From the NCBI GenBank assembly GCA_036001065.1, contig DASYUQ010000126.1, forward strand, positions 33,451-97,450: 64,000 bases of DNA, read 5' to 3'. Each line of letters opens with the position of its first letter. Positions within the stretch are counted from its first letter, which is position 1. Under the pieces are notes generated by a model. It did not search any database. It saw only the letters and a program-made list of their open reading frames with translations, and was not told the DNA's origin. Made by a program: the position numbers and the translations under genes. Origin of the DNA: Candidatus Methylomirabilota bacterium. Its GTDB lineage: Bacteria > Methylomirabilota > Methylomirabilia > Rokubacteriales > CSP1-6. Positions 1-7,130 of the stretch are shown piece by piece.

Positions 1-2
1 AA

Positions 3-104
3 GTCGGAGGGGGCGATTCACAGGCGCGCCCACCGGGCGCGACGGCCCCCTCCGAGACCTCCCCCAGGATCGCTGGCGCCGGCGGAGCCGGCGCTCGAAC
101 CGCC
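3..104 (+). repeat. two-hairpin intergenic palindromic repeat, copy R1
   Basis: The first hairpin pairs TCGGAGGGGGC (4-14) with GCCCCCTCCGA (45-55) around an unusually long 30-base loop. A CCTCCCCCAGG linker follows. The second hairpin pairs GCGCCGGC (76-83) with GCCGGCGC (87-94) around GGA and ends in TCGAAC. The same order of parts recurs at 36041-36150, 54877-54953 and 60477-60559, so this is a dispersed repeat and not a private terminator. It lies just 3' of the deacetylase gene. Confidence 0.75.
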
Positions 105-127
105 TTCAAGACTCGTCACGCGCTCCC

Positions 128-949
128 TCACCGCTGGGAGAGGTAGTGCTCGGCGATCTCGATGGGCCGCGCGATCCACAGGTCCTTCTGGGCAAGCATG
201 TGCTGGATGAGCCGCTCCACCATGCGCATCCGCGAGGGGCGCCCGATCACCTGGGGATGCATCATGAGATTCCAGAAGCCCCCCTCGTCGTAAGCGCCCT
301 CGAACTCCTCCTTCCAGATGTCGAAGACCTCTTCCTGGCTCCAGATCCCGTTGCCCACCGGCGGCACCGCGCTGAAGCCGAAGTAGACCCAGTCGTCGTT
401 GACCCACGCCGTGGGCAGCTCCACCAGCTCGCCGAATTTCGTCTTGTGGCAGTACGGCAGGTCGCTGTCCATCAGGTTGCTGTGGTAGACGAAGTCGTGC
501 TTCCGCAGCAGCTCCATCGTGTGCTTGCTGGGATCGCAGGAGGGCGCGCGGGAGCCCCGGGGACGGACGCCCAGGATCTTCTCGAAGATGTCCAGCGTCT
601 TGAGCAGGAGCGCCTCTTCCTCCTCCGGACCGGGCAGCGTGAACGGCCGCTCGTGCAGGTACCCGTGATGGCCCACCTCGTGGCCGCGGCGGACGATCTC
701 CTGGCAGAGGTCGGGATAGCGCTCGATGATCCAGCCCGGGATGAACCAGCCCGCCTTGATGTCGTAGCGCTCGAGGATTCTCAGGATGCGGGGCGCCCCG
801 GTCTTCGGCCCGTAGGCGCCCATGCCCATGTGCAGCGGGCGCTCGGCCAGCGCCGGGTCGCGGTGGATCCAGGGGCTCTCGCCGTCCAGGTCGAACGTGA
901 TCGTCACCGCGCAGCGGGCGCCCTTCGGCCAGGTGATCGCTCGCTCCAT
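128..949 (-). CDS. polysaccharide deacetylase family protein
   Basis: A 273-residue carbohydrate esterase 4-type (NodB fold) protein. Near residue 18 it has TFDLDGE, the counterpart of the family's TFDDG metal-binding motif. Around residue 95 it has HHGYLHE, carrying the His-x4-His metal ligands, and a late MMHP motif fits the second catalytic His. The overall pattern is closest to the PgdA/PuuE branch, which includes peptidoglycan deacetylases and cyclic-amidase-like enzymes, so the substrate is uncertain. The ATG at 949 was chosen over one seven codons upstream because GGGGAGGG sits directly before it. No signal peptide is visible, which favours a cytoplasmic small-molecule substrate. It stands alone, with ribokinase upstream on the same strand and a palindromic repeat downstream. 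Confidence 0.85.
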   Translation of the reverse strand: MERAITWPKGARCAVTITFDLDGESPWIHRDPALAERPLHMGMGAYGPKTGAPRILRILERYDIKAGWFIPGWIIERYPDLCQEIVRRGHEVGHHGYLHERPFTLPGPEEEEALLLKTLDIFEKILGVRPRGSRAPSCDPSKHTMELLRKHDFVYHSNLMDSDLPYCHKTKFGELVELPTAWVNDDWVYFGFSAVPPVGNGIWSQEEVFDIWKEEFEGAYDEGGFWNLMMHPQVIGRPSRMRMVERLIQHMLAQKDLWIARPIEIAEHYLSQR

Positions 950-1007
950 GACGGCCCTCCCCTCAGACACTCATCGAGGCGTAGAGTCTCAAGGCCGGCC
1001 CATCCTA

Positions 1008-1922
1008 TCACCTGGCGACGAGGCGCTCGACCTCACCGCGCGACGGCAGCGAGGCCTGAGCGCCCCGGCGGGTACAGGCCAGCGCCGCGGCCGCGTTGGC
1101 GAAGATCAGGGCCTCACGCAACTCGCGACCTTCGCCCAGCGCCACGGCCAGAGCCCCGTTGAAGGCGTCGCCCGCCGCGGTGGTGTCGAGGGCGGTCACG
1201 GCCAGGGCCGGCACCTGCTGCATGCCGTGGGCCGTGCAGGCCAGCACGCCCTCGGCGCCGAGGGTGACGAGCACGGTGCCCACGCCGCGCGCGCGGAGGA
1301 CCTCCCCGGCCCGGGCGGCCTCGGCGTGGCTGCCGACGGCGACGCCGCTCAAGCGCTCGGCCTCGCCCGTGTTCGGCGTGAGGTAATCGACCAGCGTCCA
1401 GCACTCGAGGGCCGTCTCCGGGACGGGGGCCGGGTTGAGCACCGTGATCGCCCGCCGGCGCCGCGCCCGCTCGAGCACCCACATCACCGTCGGCAGCGGA
1501 GTCTCCAGCTGGCAGACGACGACGTCGGCCCAGGCGAAGTCCTCGGCCAGCGCGCTGACGTGCTCGACGGCGAGGAGGCGGTTGGCGCCGGGCGCCACGG
1601 CGATCTGATTACGACCTTCGGCGTCCACCACGATGAGCGCGGTGCCGGTGGCGGCCGCGCTGGTGGCGTTGACGCCGGCGACGTCGATGCCCTCGCCCAG
1701 GAGCGCCTCGCGGATGGCGCGCCCCGACGCGTCGTCGCCGACGCAGGCGATGAACTTCACCTCGGCGCCCAAACGCCGGGCCGCCACCGCCTGGTTGGCG
1801 CCCTTGCCCCCGTGATTGACGAGCAGGGTGCCGCCCGACACCGTCTCCCCCGGGCGGGGCAGCCGCGCCACCGCCACGGTGAAGTCGACGTTGGCGGAGC
1901 CGATCACGAGGACCCGGGACAC
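1008..1922 (-). CDS. rbsK: ribokinase (PfkB family)
   Basis: A 304-residue PfkB-family sugar kinase that would phosphorylate ribose at O5 using ATP. The N-terminal substrate motif GSANVDF, the GGKGANQA signature near residue 40 and the C-terminal DTTAAGDAFNG anion-hole motif with its catalytic Asp are all present. The start is taken as GTG at 1922; everything upstream in this frame reads as a shadow of the neighbouring gene. It overlaps the 3' end of the nucleoside hydrolase gene by 19 bases, so the two are almost certainly co-translated. Together they form a salvage unit: the hydrolase frees ribose from nucleosides and this kinase traps it as ribose 5-phosphate. Another pentose or nucleoside substrate cannot be excluded. 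Confidence 0.88.
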   Translation of the reverse strand: MSRVLVIGSANVDFTVAVARLPRPGETVSGGTLLVNHGGKGANQAVAARRLGAEVKFIACVGDDASGRAIREALLGEGIDVAGVNATSAAATGTALIVVDAEGRNQIAVAPGANRLLAVEHVSALAEDFAWADVVVCQLETPLPTVMWVLERARRRRAITVLNPAPVPETALECWTLVDYLTPNTGEAERLSGVAVGSHAEAARAGEVLRARGVGTVLVTLGAEGVLACTAHGMQQVPALAVTALDTTAAGDAFNGALAVALGEGRELREALIFANAAAALACTRRGAQASLPSRGEVERLVAR

Positions 1923-2803
1923 AACCGCTCGAGAAACGTCGCGAGAAAGCGCGGGCGATCCACCCGCGCCGCCACGCGACAGTTGGAGGCGCCGGCCGCC
2001 CGCCGCGTGGCGCCGTCCGGCCCGATCTCGAGCCGGGCCTCCTCCCACTCGACGAGCGTCGGATCCGCGGCGGCGGCCACGGCGAGCGGATCGTGGAGGT
2101 ACATCGCGCCGCCATCCAGCCGGAACGCGCGGCGGGTGAAAGCGGCGATGCGCGAGGCCAGCGGCCCCGGCGTCTTGGCCAGGGCCGCCTCGAGGTCGGC
2201 CCGGGCGAGCGTCGCCTGGCGGGTGGCGTCGAGCGGCACCAGGTCGATGGGCAGATCGGCGGTGAAGACGCGCCCGGCGGCGTCGGGATCGACATGCATG
2301 TTGAACTCCGCGGTCGGCGTCACGTTGCCGGGGACGTCGACGGCGCCGCCCATCACGACGACCCGATCGACCCCCGCCAGGGCGGCGCGGTCGGCGGCCA
2401 GCGCGAGCGCCAGATTGGTCAGCGGCCCCAGCGCCACCAGCGTGAGCCGCTCGCCGAGCCGTCGGGCCGTCTCGGCGATGAGCCCGGCCGCGCTCTGACT
2501 GATCGGCGCCAGGGTGACCGGGGGCCAGTCGTCGAGGTCGCCGAGACCGTCCTCGCCGTGATACCGCGCCGCCGTCTGGAGCGGGCGGGCCAGCGGCCGG
2601 GCCGCGCCCACCGCCACGGCGGGTCGCGGCTGGGGCCGTCGCAACGCCAGCAGGCGGAAGACGTTGGTGGTCCCGCGCTCCACGGCGACGTTGCCGGCGA
2701 CGGTGGTGATCGCCTCGACCTCGACTCCGTGCGAGCCCCAGGCCAGGAGCAACGCGAGGGCGTCGTCGATCCCGGGGTCGGTGTCGATGAGGACGGTGGT
2801 CAT
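1904..2803 (-). CDS. inosine-uridine-type nucleoside hydrolase
   Basis: A 299-residue IUNH-family enzyme that hydrolyses the N-glycosidic bond of ribonucleosides to base plus ribose. The N-terminal DTDPGIDDA motif supplies the calcium-binding and catalytic aspartates. The NMHVDPDAA segment two thirds along is the family's second ligand cluster. Length and start (ATG at 2803) match the family. It is the first gene of a two-gene operon with ribokinase, which would consume the released ribose. The 66-base gap to the divergent SelW-like gene must hold promoters for both directions. Base specificity cannot be read from the sequence. Confidence 0.9.
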   Translation of the reverse strand: MTTVLIDTDPGIDDALALLLAWGSHGVEVEAITTVAGNVAVERGTTNVFRLLALRRPQPRPAVAVGAARPLARPLQTAARYHGEDGLGDLDDWPPVTLAPISQSAAGLIAETARRLGERLTLVALGPLTNLALALAADRAALAGVDRVVVMGGAVDVPGNVTPTAEFNMHVDPDAAGRVFTADLPIDLVPLDATRQATLARADLEAALAKTPGPLASRIAAFTRRAFRLDGGAMYLHDPLAVAAAADPTLVEWEEARLEIGPDGATRRAAGASNCRVAARVDRPRFLATFLERLCPGSS

Positions 2804-2833
2804 CGAATCCCTGTCGGCTGGGTGGGCATCCTA

Positions 2834-2863
2834 TACAATAACTTCACCATCGCGTTCAGGAGG
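2834..2863 (+). promoter_or_regulatory. -10 box and Shine-Dalgarno of the selenoprotein gene
   Basis: TACAAT (2834-2839, within TATACAAT) is a good -10 hexamer. AGGAGG (2858-2863) lies six bases before the ATG at 2870. The strong ribosome-binding site independently supports that this short, TGA-interrupted frame is a translated gene. Confidence 0.6.
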
Positions 2864-2869
2864 GGACGG

Positions 2870-3097
2870 ATGCAGATCCGGATCAAGTACTGCGGCGAGT
2901 GAAACTACCTGCCCCAGGCCTCCAGTTTGCAGGCCGCCATCAAGAAGAAGTACGGCATCACCGCCGAGCTCGACGAGGGCATGGGCGGAATCTTCGAGGT
3001 CTTCATCGACGGCAAGAGCGTCTACTCCAACCAGACGACGTACCGGTTCCCCGAGCCCGAAGAGATCTTCGCCAAGATCGACGCCGCTAAGAAGTAG
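2870..3097 (+). CDS. SelW-like selenoprotein (Rdx/SelT-SelW-SelH family), in-frame TGA = selenocysteine
   Basis: A 75-residue thioredoxin-like Rdx-family protein, probably a thiol/selenol redox protein. Reading through TGA at 2900-2902 gives the motif Cys8-Gly-Glu-Sec11, the CxxU redox centre of selenoprotein W, in the context IKYCGEUNY. Downstream are GGIFEV near residue 40 and DGKSVYS near residue 48, matching SelW's conserved (G)xFEV and GKxxxS segments, and the protein ends in a Lys-rich helix. Codon use is GC-rich at third positions on both sides of the TGA, and the frame then stays open to TAG at 3095. A perfect Shine-Dalgarno precedes the ATG. A hairpin at 2917-2935 is a plausible bacterial SECIS. 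The 3' end overlaps the convergent CoA-transferase gene by 11 bases. Ordinary gene callers would miss or truncate it. Expression needs selA, selB, selC and selD, which lie outside this window. Confidence 0.88.
2917..2935 (+). promoter_or_regulatory. candidate bacterial SECIS hairpin
   Basis: GGCCT (2917-2921) pairs perfectly with AGGCC (2931-2935) around the loop CCAGTTTGC. The stem starts 14 bases after the TGA, so the apical loop falls about 20-28 bases downstream, inside the window used by bacterial SECIS elements bound by SelB. The loop contains G followed by U residues, as in known elements. The stem is short and was not folded computationally. Confidence 0.55.
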
Positions 3098-4349
3098 CAC
3101 CGCGCTCCAGCTCCTCCCGAAACCGCGGGTGGGCCACCGCCACCAGGGCCGCGACCCGCTCCCGCACTCCCCGCCCGCGAAGGCGCGCCGCGCCGTACTC
3201 CGTCACCACCCAGTCGGCCAGGAACCGCGGCGTGGTCACGGCGGCGCCCTCCGTCAGGTGGGGCACGATCCGCGATACCTCGCCGTCGCGCCCCGTCGCC
3301 GGCAGCGCGATGATCGAGGCGCCGCCCGCTGAGCGGGAGGCGCCCAGCACGAAGTCGAACTGACCACCGATCCCCGCCACCTGACGCGGCCCCAGGCTCT
3401 CGGCCGTCACCTGTCCGGTGAGGTCCACCTCCAGGCCCGAGTTGATCGCGACGAACCGGTCGAGTTGCGCCACGACGTGAGGATCGTGGACCCACTCCGA
3501 CGACTCCATGTTGACGAGCGGGTTGTCGTCGATGAACGCGAACAGCCGCCGGGTGCCCATGGCCTCGGCGACGTCCATCCGTCCGCGGTGCACGCGCTTG
3601 CCGGCGTTGGTGACGACGCCGCGCTCGACGAGCGCCACCGAGGCGTCGACCAGCAGCGAGTGGAGCGCGAGATTGCGATGGGTGCCGAGCGCTTCCAGCA
3701 CCGCCTGGGGAATCGCGCCCACGCCCACCTGGACGGTGGCGCCGTCGGGAACGAGGGCCGCCACGTGCCGGCCGACGGCGCGCTCGACCTCCGTGATCAG
3801 CGGCGGCGGATACTCGAGGAGCGGCTCGTCGACCTCCACCCAGGCGTCGATCTGGCTGCGGTGCAGGTACGCGTTGCCGCGCGTGCGCGGCATGTTCGGG
3901 TTCACCTGCGCCAGCACCAGGGGCGCCTGCCGCGCGGCAGGGAGCGCGACGCCGACCGCCAGGCCCAGGCTCAGATAGCCGTGGCCATCGGGCGGGGCGC
4001 AGTGCACGAGGACGCAGTCCGGCGCCCAGGACCCGCGATGGCCGGCGGTGACGAGATCGAAGTAGCGCGCCGGCACGAACTCGACCCGCCCGCGCCGGTG
4101 GGCGTCCTCCAGCCGCGGCGACATGTGCCACGTCGCGAATCGCAAGGGAGCCATCTGGGGGCGGGCGAACGGGTAGTCGCCCAGATGGATCCCGCCCACG
4201 AGCGTGAGATCGCGCAGCCGGTCGGCCTGCCGGCAGATCTCCCCCACCAAGCCTACCGGCTCGCCGCACGCGGGCGGCAGCAACACCTTCATGCCGGGGG
4301 CGAGCCTCGCCACCGCGTCGGCCAGCGTCGTCTTGGTGAAGGAGCGCAT
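3087..4349 (-). CDS. acetyl-CoA hydrolase/transferase family protein (4-hydroxybutyrate CoA-transferase-like)
   Basis: A 420-residue family I-type CoA-transferase that would move CoA between acetyl-CoA and a short acid through a glutamyl-CoA intermediate. The GVGAIPQAVL segment mid-protein and GIGGQFDFVLGA in the C-terminal half are characteristic of the 4-hydroxybutyrate/acetate CoA-transferase group. The start is ATG 4349 (MRSFTKTTL); upstream codons in the frame are a shadow of the divergent lipoprotein and SDR genes. A TATATATA box lies only 11 bases before the start and no Shine-Dalgarno is visible, so the leader is very short. The stop lies inside the 3' end of the SelW-like gene. Substrate is unknown. 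Its neighbours across the promoter (SDR dehydrogenase, RidA) suggest small-acid catabolism. Confidence 0.8.
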   Translation of the reverse strand: MRSFTKTTLADAVARLAPGMKVLLPPACGEPVGLVGEICRQADRLRDLTLVGGIHLGDYPFARPQMAPLRFATWHMSPRLEDAHRRGRVEFVPARYFDLVTAGHRGSWAPDCVLVHCAPPDGHGYLSLGLAVGVALPAARQAPLVLAQVNPNMPRTRGNAYLHRSQIDAWVEVDEPLLEYPPPLITEVERAVGRHVAALVPDGATVQVGVGAIPQAVLEALGTHRNLALHSLLVDASVALVERGVVTNAGKRVHRGRMDVAEAMGTRRLFAFIDDNPLVNMESSEWVHDPHVVAQLDRFVAINSGLEVDLTGQVTAESLGPRQVAGIGGQFDFVLGASRSAGGASIIALPATGRDGEVSRIVPHLTEGAAVTTPRFLADWVVTEYGAARLRGRGVRERVAALVAVAHPRFREELERGATS

Positions 4350-4360
4350 GATTGGCGCCG

Positions 4361-4387
4361 TATATATACCCGATGGCGCGCTAGAAT
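4361..4387. promoter_or_regulatory. divergent promoter region with two -10 boxes
   Basis: On the minus strand TATATATA (4361-4368) lies 11 bases before the CoA-transferase ATG. On the plus strand TAGAAT (4382-4387) is followed by exactly six bases (GGCGCC) and then the lipoprotein ATG at 4394, which implies a leaderless transcript. The whole divergent gap is 44 bases. Confidence 0.6.
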
Positions 4388-4393
4388 GGCGCC

Positions 4394-4570
4394 ATGAAAC
4401 GACCGAGCGCGCTCGCCCTCTGCCTGCTCGCCCTGCTCGTGCTGGCCGCCTGCGCCACGCCGACCCGGCCGAGTCCGCCGGAATCCTCACCGCGCGTCCG
4501 CTGTCTGACGGATCCGCGCGAGAGCGGCACCCGTCCGCTCATCTTCCTCTTCTGCATCGAGAGTCCGTAA
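4394..4570 (+). CDS. small lipoprotein, function unknown
   Basis: A 58-residue protein with a textbook lipoprotein signal: MKRP, then a Leu/Ala-rich core, then the lipobox LAAC at about residues 17-20, followed by a short Pro/Ser-rich tail containing two further Cys residues. It is anchored in a membrane but has no recognisable domain. It was found by reading the divergent gap directly. Support comes from the TAGAAT box six bases before the ATG and from the stop codon, which overlaps the next start as TAATG (4568-4572), so it is translationally coupled to the SDR gene. The mature part is only about 38 residues and could be a structural or entericidin-like peptide. Confidence 0.7.
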   Translation: MKRPSALALCLLALLVLAACATPTRPSPPESSPRVRCLTDPRESGTRPLIFLFCIESP

Positions 4571-5334
4571 TGGCGGCCCCCCGTGTCGCCCTGATCACCG
4601 GCGGCGGCCGGGGCATCGGCCGCGAGATCGCGCTGGCGCTCGCCCGCGAGGGGCTGGTGATCGCGGTGGCGGCGCGGACGCGCCGGCAGGTCGAGGAGAC
4701 CGCGGCCGCCGCGCGCGAGCTGGGCGCCACCGCGCTCGGCGTAGCGCTGGATGTCACCGAGCCCGCGGCCGTCGGCGCGGCCGTGGGCGAGGTCGCGCGG
4801 GCGCTGGGCCCCGTGGATGTCCTCGTCAACAACGCGGGCATCGCCGAGTCCGCGCCGTTCGCGAAGACGGACCTCGCGCACTGGGAGCGCCACCTGCGCG
4901 TCAACGTGACGGGCCCCTATCTGCTGATCCGCGAGGTCCTTCCCGGCATGCTCGAGCGGGGCTGGGGCCGCGTCGTCAACATCGCGTCGCTGGCGGGGCT
5001 GGCCGGCGCCCCCTACCTGAGCGCCTACGCGACCTCCAAGCACGCGCTGGTCGGACTCACGCGCGCGCTGGCCGCCGAAGTGGCGGGCCAGGGCGTCACC
5101 GTGAACGCGATCTGTCCGGGCTATGTGGCGACCGACATGGTCTGGCGTGGGGCCCGGAACATCGCGGCCAAGACGGGCCGCCCGTTCGAAGAAGCCGTCG
5201 CCGCGATGGCCCGCACGAATTCCGGCGGACGGCTCATCGAGCCGAGCGAGGTGGCGGTGGCCGCGGTGAAGCTGCTCCAGGACGAGCAGACGAACGGTGA
5301 GACCATCATCCTCGACGGCTCTCCGCGCCACTGA
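4570..5334 (+). CDS. SDR-family oxidoreductase (FabG/3-hydroxyacyl-CoA dehydrogenase-like)
   Basis: A 254-residue classical short-chain dehydrogenase using NAD(P)H. GGGRGIG near residue 12 binds the nucleotide. NNAG near residue 88 is the structural motif. The catalytic Ser lies in NIASLAG, and YATSK (about residue 154) gives the Tyr-Lys pair. CPGYVATDM after the active site is typical of 3-hydroxyacyl-CoA or 3-ketoacyl reductases. The start ATG overlaps the lipoprotein stop, and a RidA gene follows 12 bases downstream behind a GGAGGAGG site. The likely role is oxidation or reduction of a small hydroxy acid or its CoA ester. The exact substrate cannot be assigned. Confidence 0.87.
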   Translation: MAAPRVALITGGGRGIGREIALALAREGLVIAVAARTRRQVEETAAAARELGATALGVALDVTEPAAVGAAVGEVARALGPVDVLVNNAGIAESAPFAKTDLAHWERHLRVNVTGPYLLIREVLPGMLERGWGRVVNIASLAGLAGAPYLSAYATSKHALVGLTRALAAEVAGQGVTVNAICPGYVATDMVWRGARNIAAKTGRPFEEAVAAMARTNSGGRLIEPSEVAVAAVKLLQDEQTNGETIILDGSPRH

Positions 5335-5346
5335 CCGGAGGAGGAC

Positions 5347-5781
5347 ATGAGCCGCCACATCGAGCCCCTCAATCCGCCCACGCTCTGCAAAGCCGTCGGC
5401 TTCTCCCACGGGTTCGAGGCGCGGGGGGGCCGCCTGCTCTTCATCGCCGGCCAGGTGGCGCGTGACCGGAACGGTCACGTCGTCGGCCAGGGCGACCTGG
5501 TCGCCCAGTTCCGCCAGGTGTGCGAGAACCTCAAGGCGCTGGTCACCGCCGCCGGCGGCCAGATGACGGACATCGTCAAGCTCACGATCTACGTCCTCGA
5601 CGCCCACGACTACAAGGCCAAGCTGAAGGCGATCGGCGGGGTCTACCGGCAGTACTTCGGCAAGCACTTCCCGGCGATGACGCTGGTGGGCGCCCGCGAC
5701 CTCTTCGACGCCGCCGATGGCTGCCTGATCGAGATCGAGGGCGTCGGCGTACTGCCGTACGATCCGCAGACGCCCAGATAG
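5347..5781 (+). CDS. RidA/YjgF/YER057c family protein
   Basis: A 144-residue RidA-superfamily protein, a trimeric enamine/imine deaminase family that removes reactive 2-aminoacrylate or similar intermediates. The fold signature is visible as GRLLFIAGQVARD near residue 30, the DIVKLTIYVLD segment mid-protein, and PAMTLVGARDL near residue 113. The C-terminal LIEIEGVGVLP supplies the usual Glu, but the Arg that RidA proper uses for the carboxylate is not obvious in the expected IRVEV-like context. It may therefore belong to a Rid subfamily of different specificity. It is the last gene of the lipoprotein-SDR-RidA unit. Confidence 0.88.
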   Translation: MSRHIEPLNPPTLCKAVGFSHGFEARGGRLLFIAGQVARDRNGHVVGQGDLVAQFRQVCENLKALVTAAGGQMTDIVKLTIYVLDAHDYKAKLKAIGGVYRQYFGKHFPAMTLVGARDLFDAADGCLIEIEGVGVLPYDPQTPR

Positions 5782-5803
5782 GGAAGCCGTTTTCATAGCT
5801 CCC

Positions 5804-5950
5804 GCGAAGCGCGCGAACGCCTTTCGTGCGCTCCTGACCGAGGCCGACTACGAGATCCAGCCGCTCACGTACCCCTTCCGGGAGCGGCGCGAGGTGACTC
5901 CCGAGGAGTTCTGTGGTTCGCCGGCGACCAATTTCCTGGCCCGGCCCCGC
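5804..5950 (+). pseudogene. possible remnant of a coding region
   Basis: One plus-strand frame stays open with GC-rich third positions and reads sensibly (FRALLTEADYEIQPL, then FRERREVTPEEF) but has no credible start codon and no known domain. It runs into the 3' end of the convergent lipoprotein gene. It is either the decayed end of a lost gene or chance. I do not recognise the family. Confidence 0.2.
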
Positions 5951-5953
5951 GGC

Positions 5954-6280
5954 TCAGTGACAAACGATGGTGTCGAGCAGCGTGCAGTGGACCGGGTCGG
6001 CCGGGGCCTTCGCGTTCCAGGCGGATGAAAACGTGCTGAGAACGACAGCCAGCGCCCGCGGATCCCGTTGGGTGTTCCATCGCAGGAGGAACGGCTCCGC
6101 GATGCGGATGATCTCCTCTTGCTGCTCCACCGTGAGCGAGGCCCATTTGTGCTGCCCGCGGGATGGTAGTCCGGCCACGACCTCGTGAGCGAGCTGCCAG
6201 TTTGTCGGGGGCCGCCCCGCCGTCGACAGGGGCGTGCACGCCGTCACGCCGAGAAGGAGGAGGAGCACGATCAGGGGCAC
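5954..6280 (-). CDS. small lipoprotein, function unknown
   Basis: A 108-residue protein starting at GTG 6280. A Leu-rich signal peptide ends in the lipobox GVTAC at about residues 11-15, so the mature protein is a lipid-anchored, mostly helical domain of about 90 residues (QQEEIIRIAEPFLLRW). Two Cys near the C terminus may form a disulphide. It lies directly downstream of gspB, with a 37-base gap, on the same strand. It could be an accessory lipoprotein of that secretion cluster, comparable in position to pilotins, although no pilotin signature is seen. Confidence 0.6.
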   Translation of the reverse strand: MPLIVLLLLLGVTACTPLSTAGRPPTNWQLAHEVVAGLPSRGQHKWASLTVEQQEEIIRIAEPFLLRWNTQRDPRALAVVLSTFSSAWNAKAPADPVHCTLLDTIVCH

Positions 6281-6317
6281 CGATCCCGGTCCTCGTCAGG
6301 GTCACCTTCCGAAGATC

Positions 6318-7118
6318 TCACCGCTCCGTTCCGGCGGCCCCGGCGGCCGGGCTGGACCGCTGGCCGACCAGCAGCAGGAAACGACGCCCCTGATAACTCA
6401 GGATCACTCCTTCTTCAATGATCTTCTCGACGCGAACGTCCCCGTCGATCGTCTGACCCTCGACGTATCTGCGGTTGTTGATGAAGACCATTCGCTGCGG
6501 CGCCATCTCGGAGTAGACCAGCGCCTCGAGCCTGAGGTTCGCAACCGTCTCGCCGAGCGCCGCCGGCGGTTCCGTCGACATCGGCCGAGACGCGGCGTCC
6601 GGCTCGGCGACCGGCTCCCCCGTTGCCTTCCGCTCCGAGGTGCTGGGGGCCGCCGGGGCCACGCCTCGGACGGCGGTCTGGCTGGTCGCCGGCTTCGCAG
6701 GACGTGGCGCCGGTCCGGTCGGCTTCGGCCGTTCGATCCGGGGCGCGCTCGAGGCATCGTGGCCCGGCCGGACCGCCGGCGCCGCTGACCTCTCCCCCTG
6801 GACCGGATCCACGCGCGTCACTGGCTCAGCCGTGAGCCGTGCCGTCACCGGTGACGTCGCTGGCTCCCGGACCATGGCCGGCTCCGGCTTCGCCCCGCTA
6901 CCGCTGGAGCCGGCGGGGACCAGGGCCACGCCGATGCGATCAAGACGAACGACCGCGATCAGGACGGCGGCGTTCACCAACAACACTACGGCGAGTCCCC
7001 ACGCCCATCGCGGCTGATGCGCGTATGGTCTCGGCCGCGGCCCCGGTATCTGGGCAGCGACACGCCCGGAGTCCCGCTCTTGTTCGGCTTTCTTCAGTGC
7101 GTCCAGAATGTAGGACAT
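6318..7118 (-). CDS. gspB: type II secretion assembly protein GspB
   Basis: A 266-residue inner-membrane protein that begins with the diagnostic MSYILDALKKAEQER sequence of GspB/ExeB/PulB. One transmembrane helix (about residues 38-58) is followed by a long Pro/Ala/Thr-rich periplasmic linker. The C-terminal domain (about 185-250) contains FINNRRYVEGQTI and RVEKIIEEGVILSYQGRRF, the conserved GspB periplasmic fold. In Aeromonas, GspA and GspB form a complex that helps the outer-membrane secretin cross the peptidoglycan. The adjacent upstream gene here is gspA, 12 bases away, so the pair is co-transcribed. Confidence 0.87.
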   Translation of the reverse strand: MSYILDALKKAEQERDSGRVAAQIPGPRPRPYAHQPRWAWGLAVVLLVNAAVLIAVVRLDRIGVALVPAGSSGSGAKPEPAMVREPATSPVTARLTAEPVTRVDPVQGERSAAPAVRPGHDASSAPRIERPKPTGPAPRPAKPATSQTAVRGVAPAAPSTSERKATGEPVAEPDAASRPMSTEPPAALGETVANLRLEALVYSEMAPQRMVFINNRRYVEGQTIDGDVRVEKIIEEGVILSYQGRRFLLLVGQRSSPAAGAAGTER

Positions 7119-7130
7119 GGCCCCGGCGAG

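Noticed and set aside
822..2498. Long plus-strand frame opposite ribokinase and nucleoside hydrolase
   Set aside because: It has no domain pattern and is antisense to two well-supported genes. Such frames are expected in GC-rich DNA.
2870..2902. Interpretation of the SelW-like gene as an 10-codon peptide ending at TGA, or as a pseudogene
   Set aside because: Conserved family motifs and codon bias continue in frame for 64 codons after the TGA, and the stop sits exactly at the redox Sec/Cys position.
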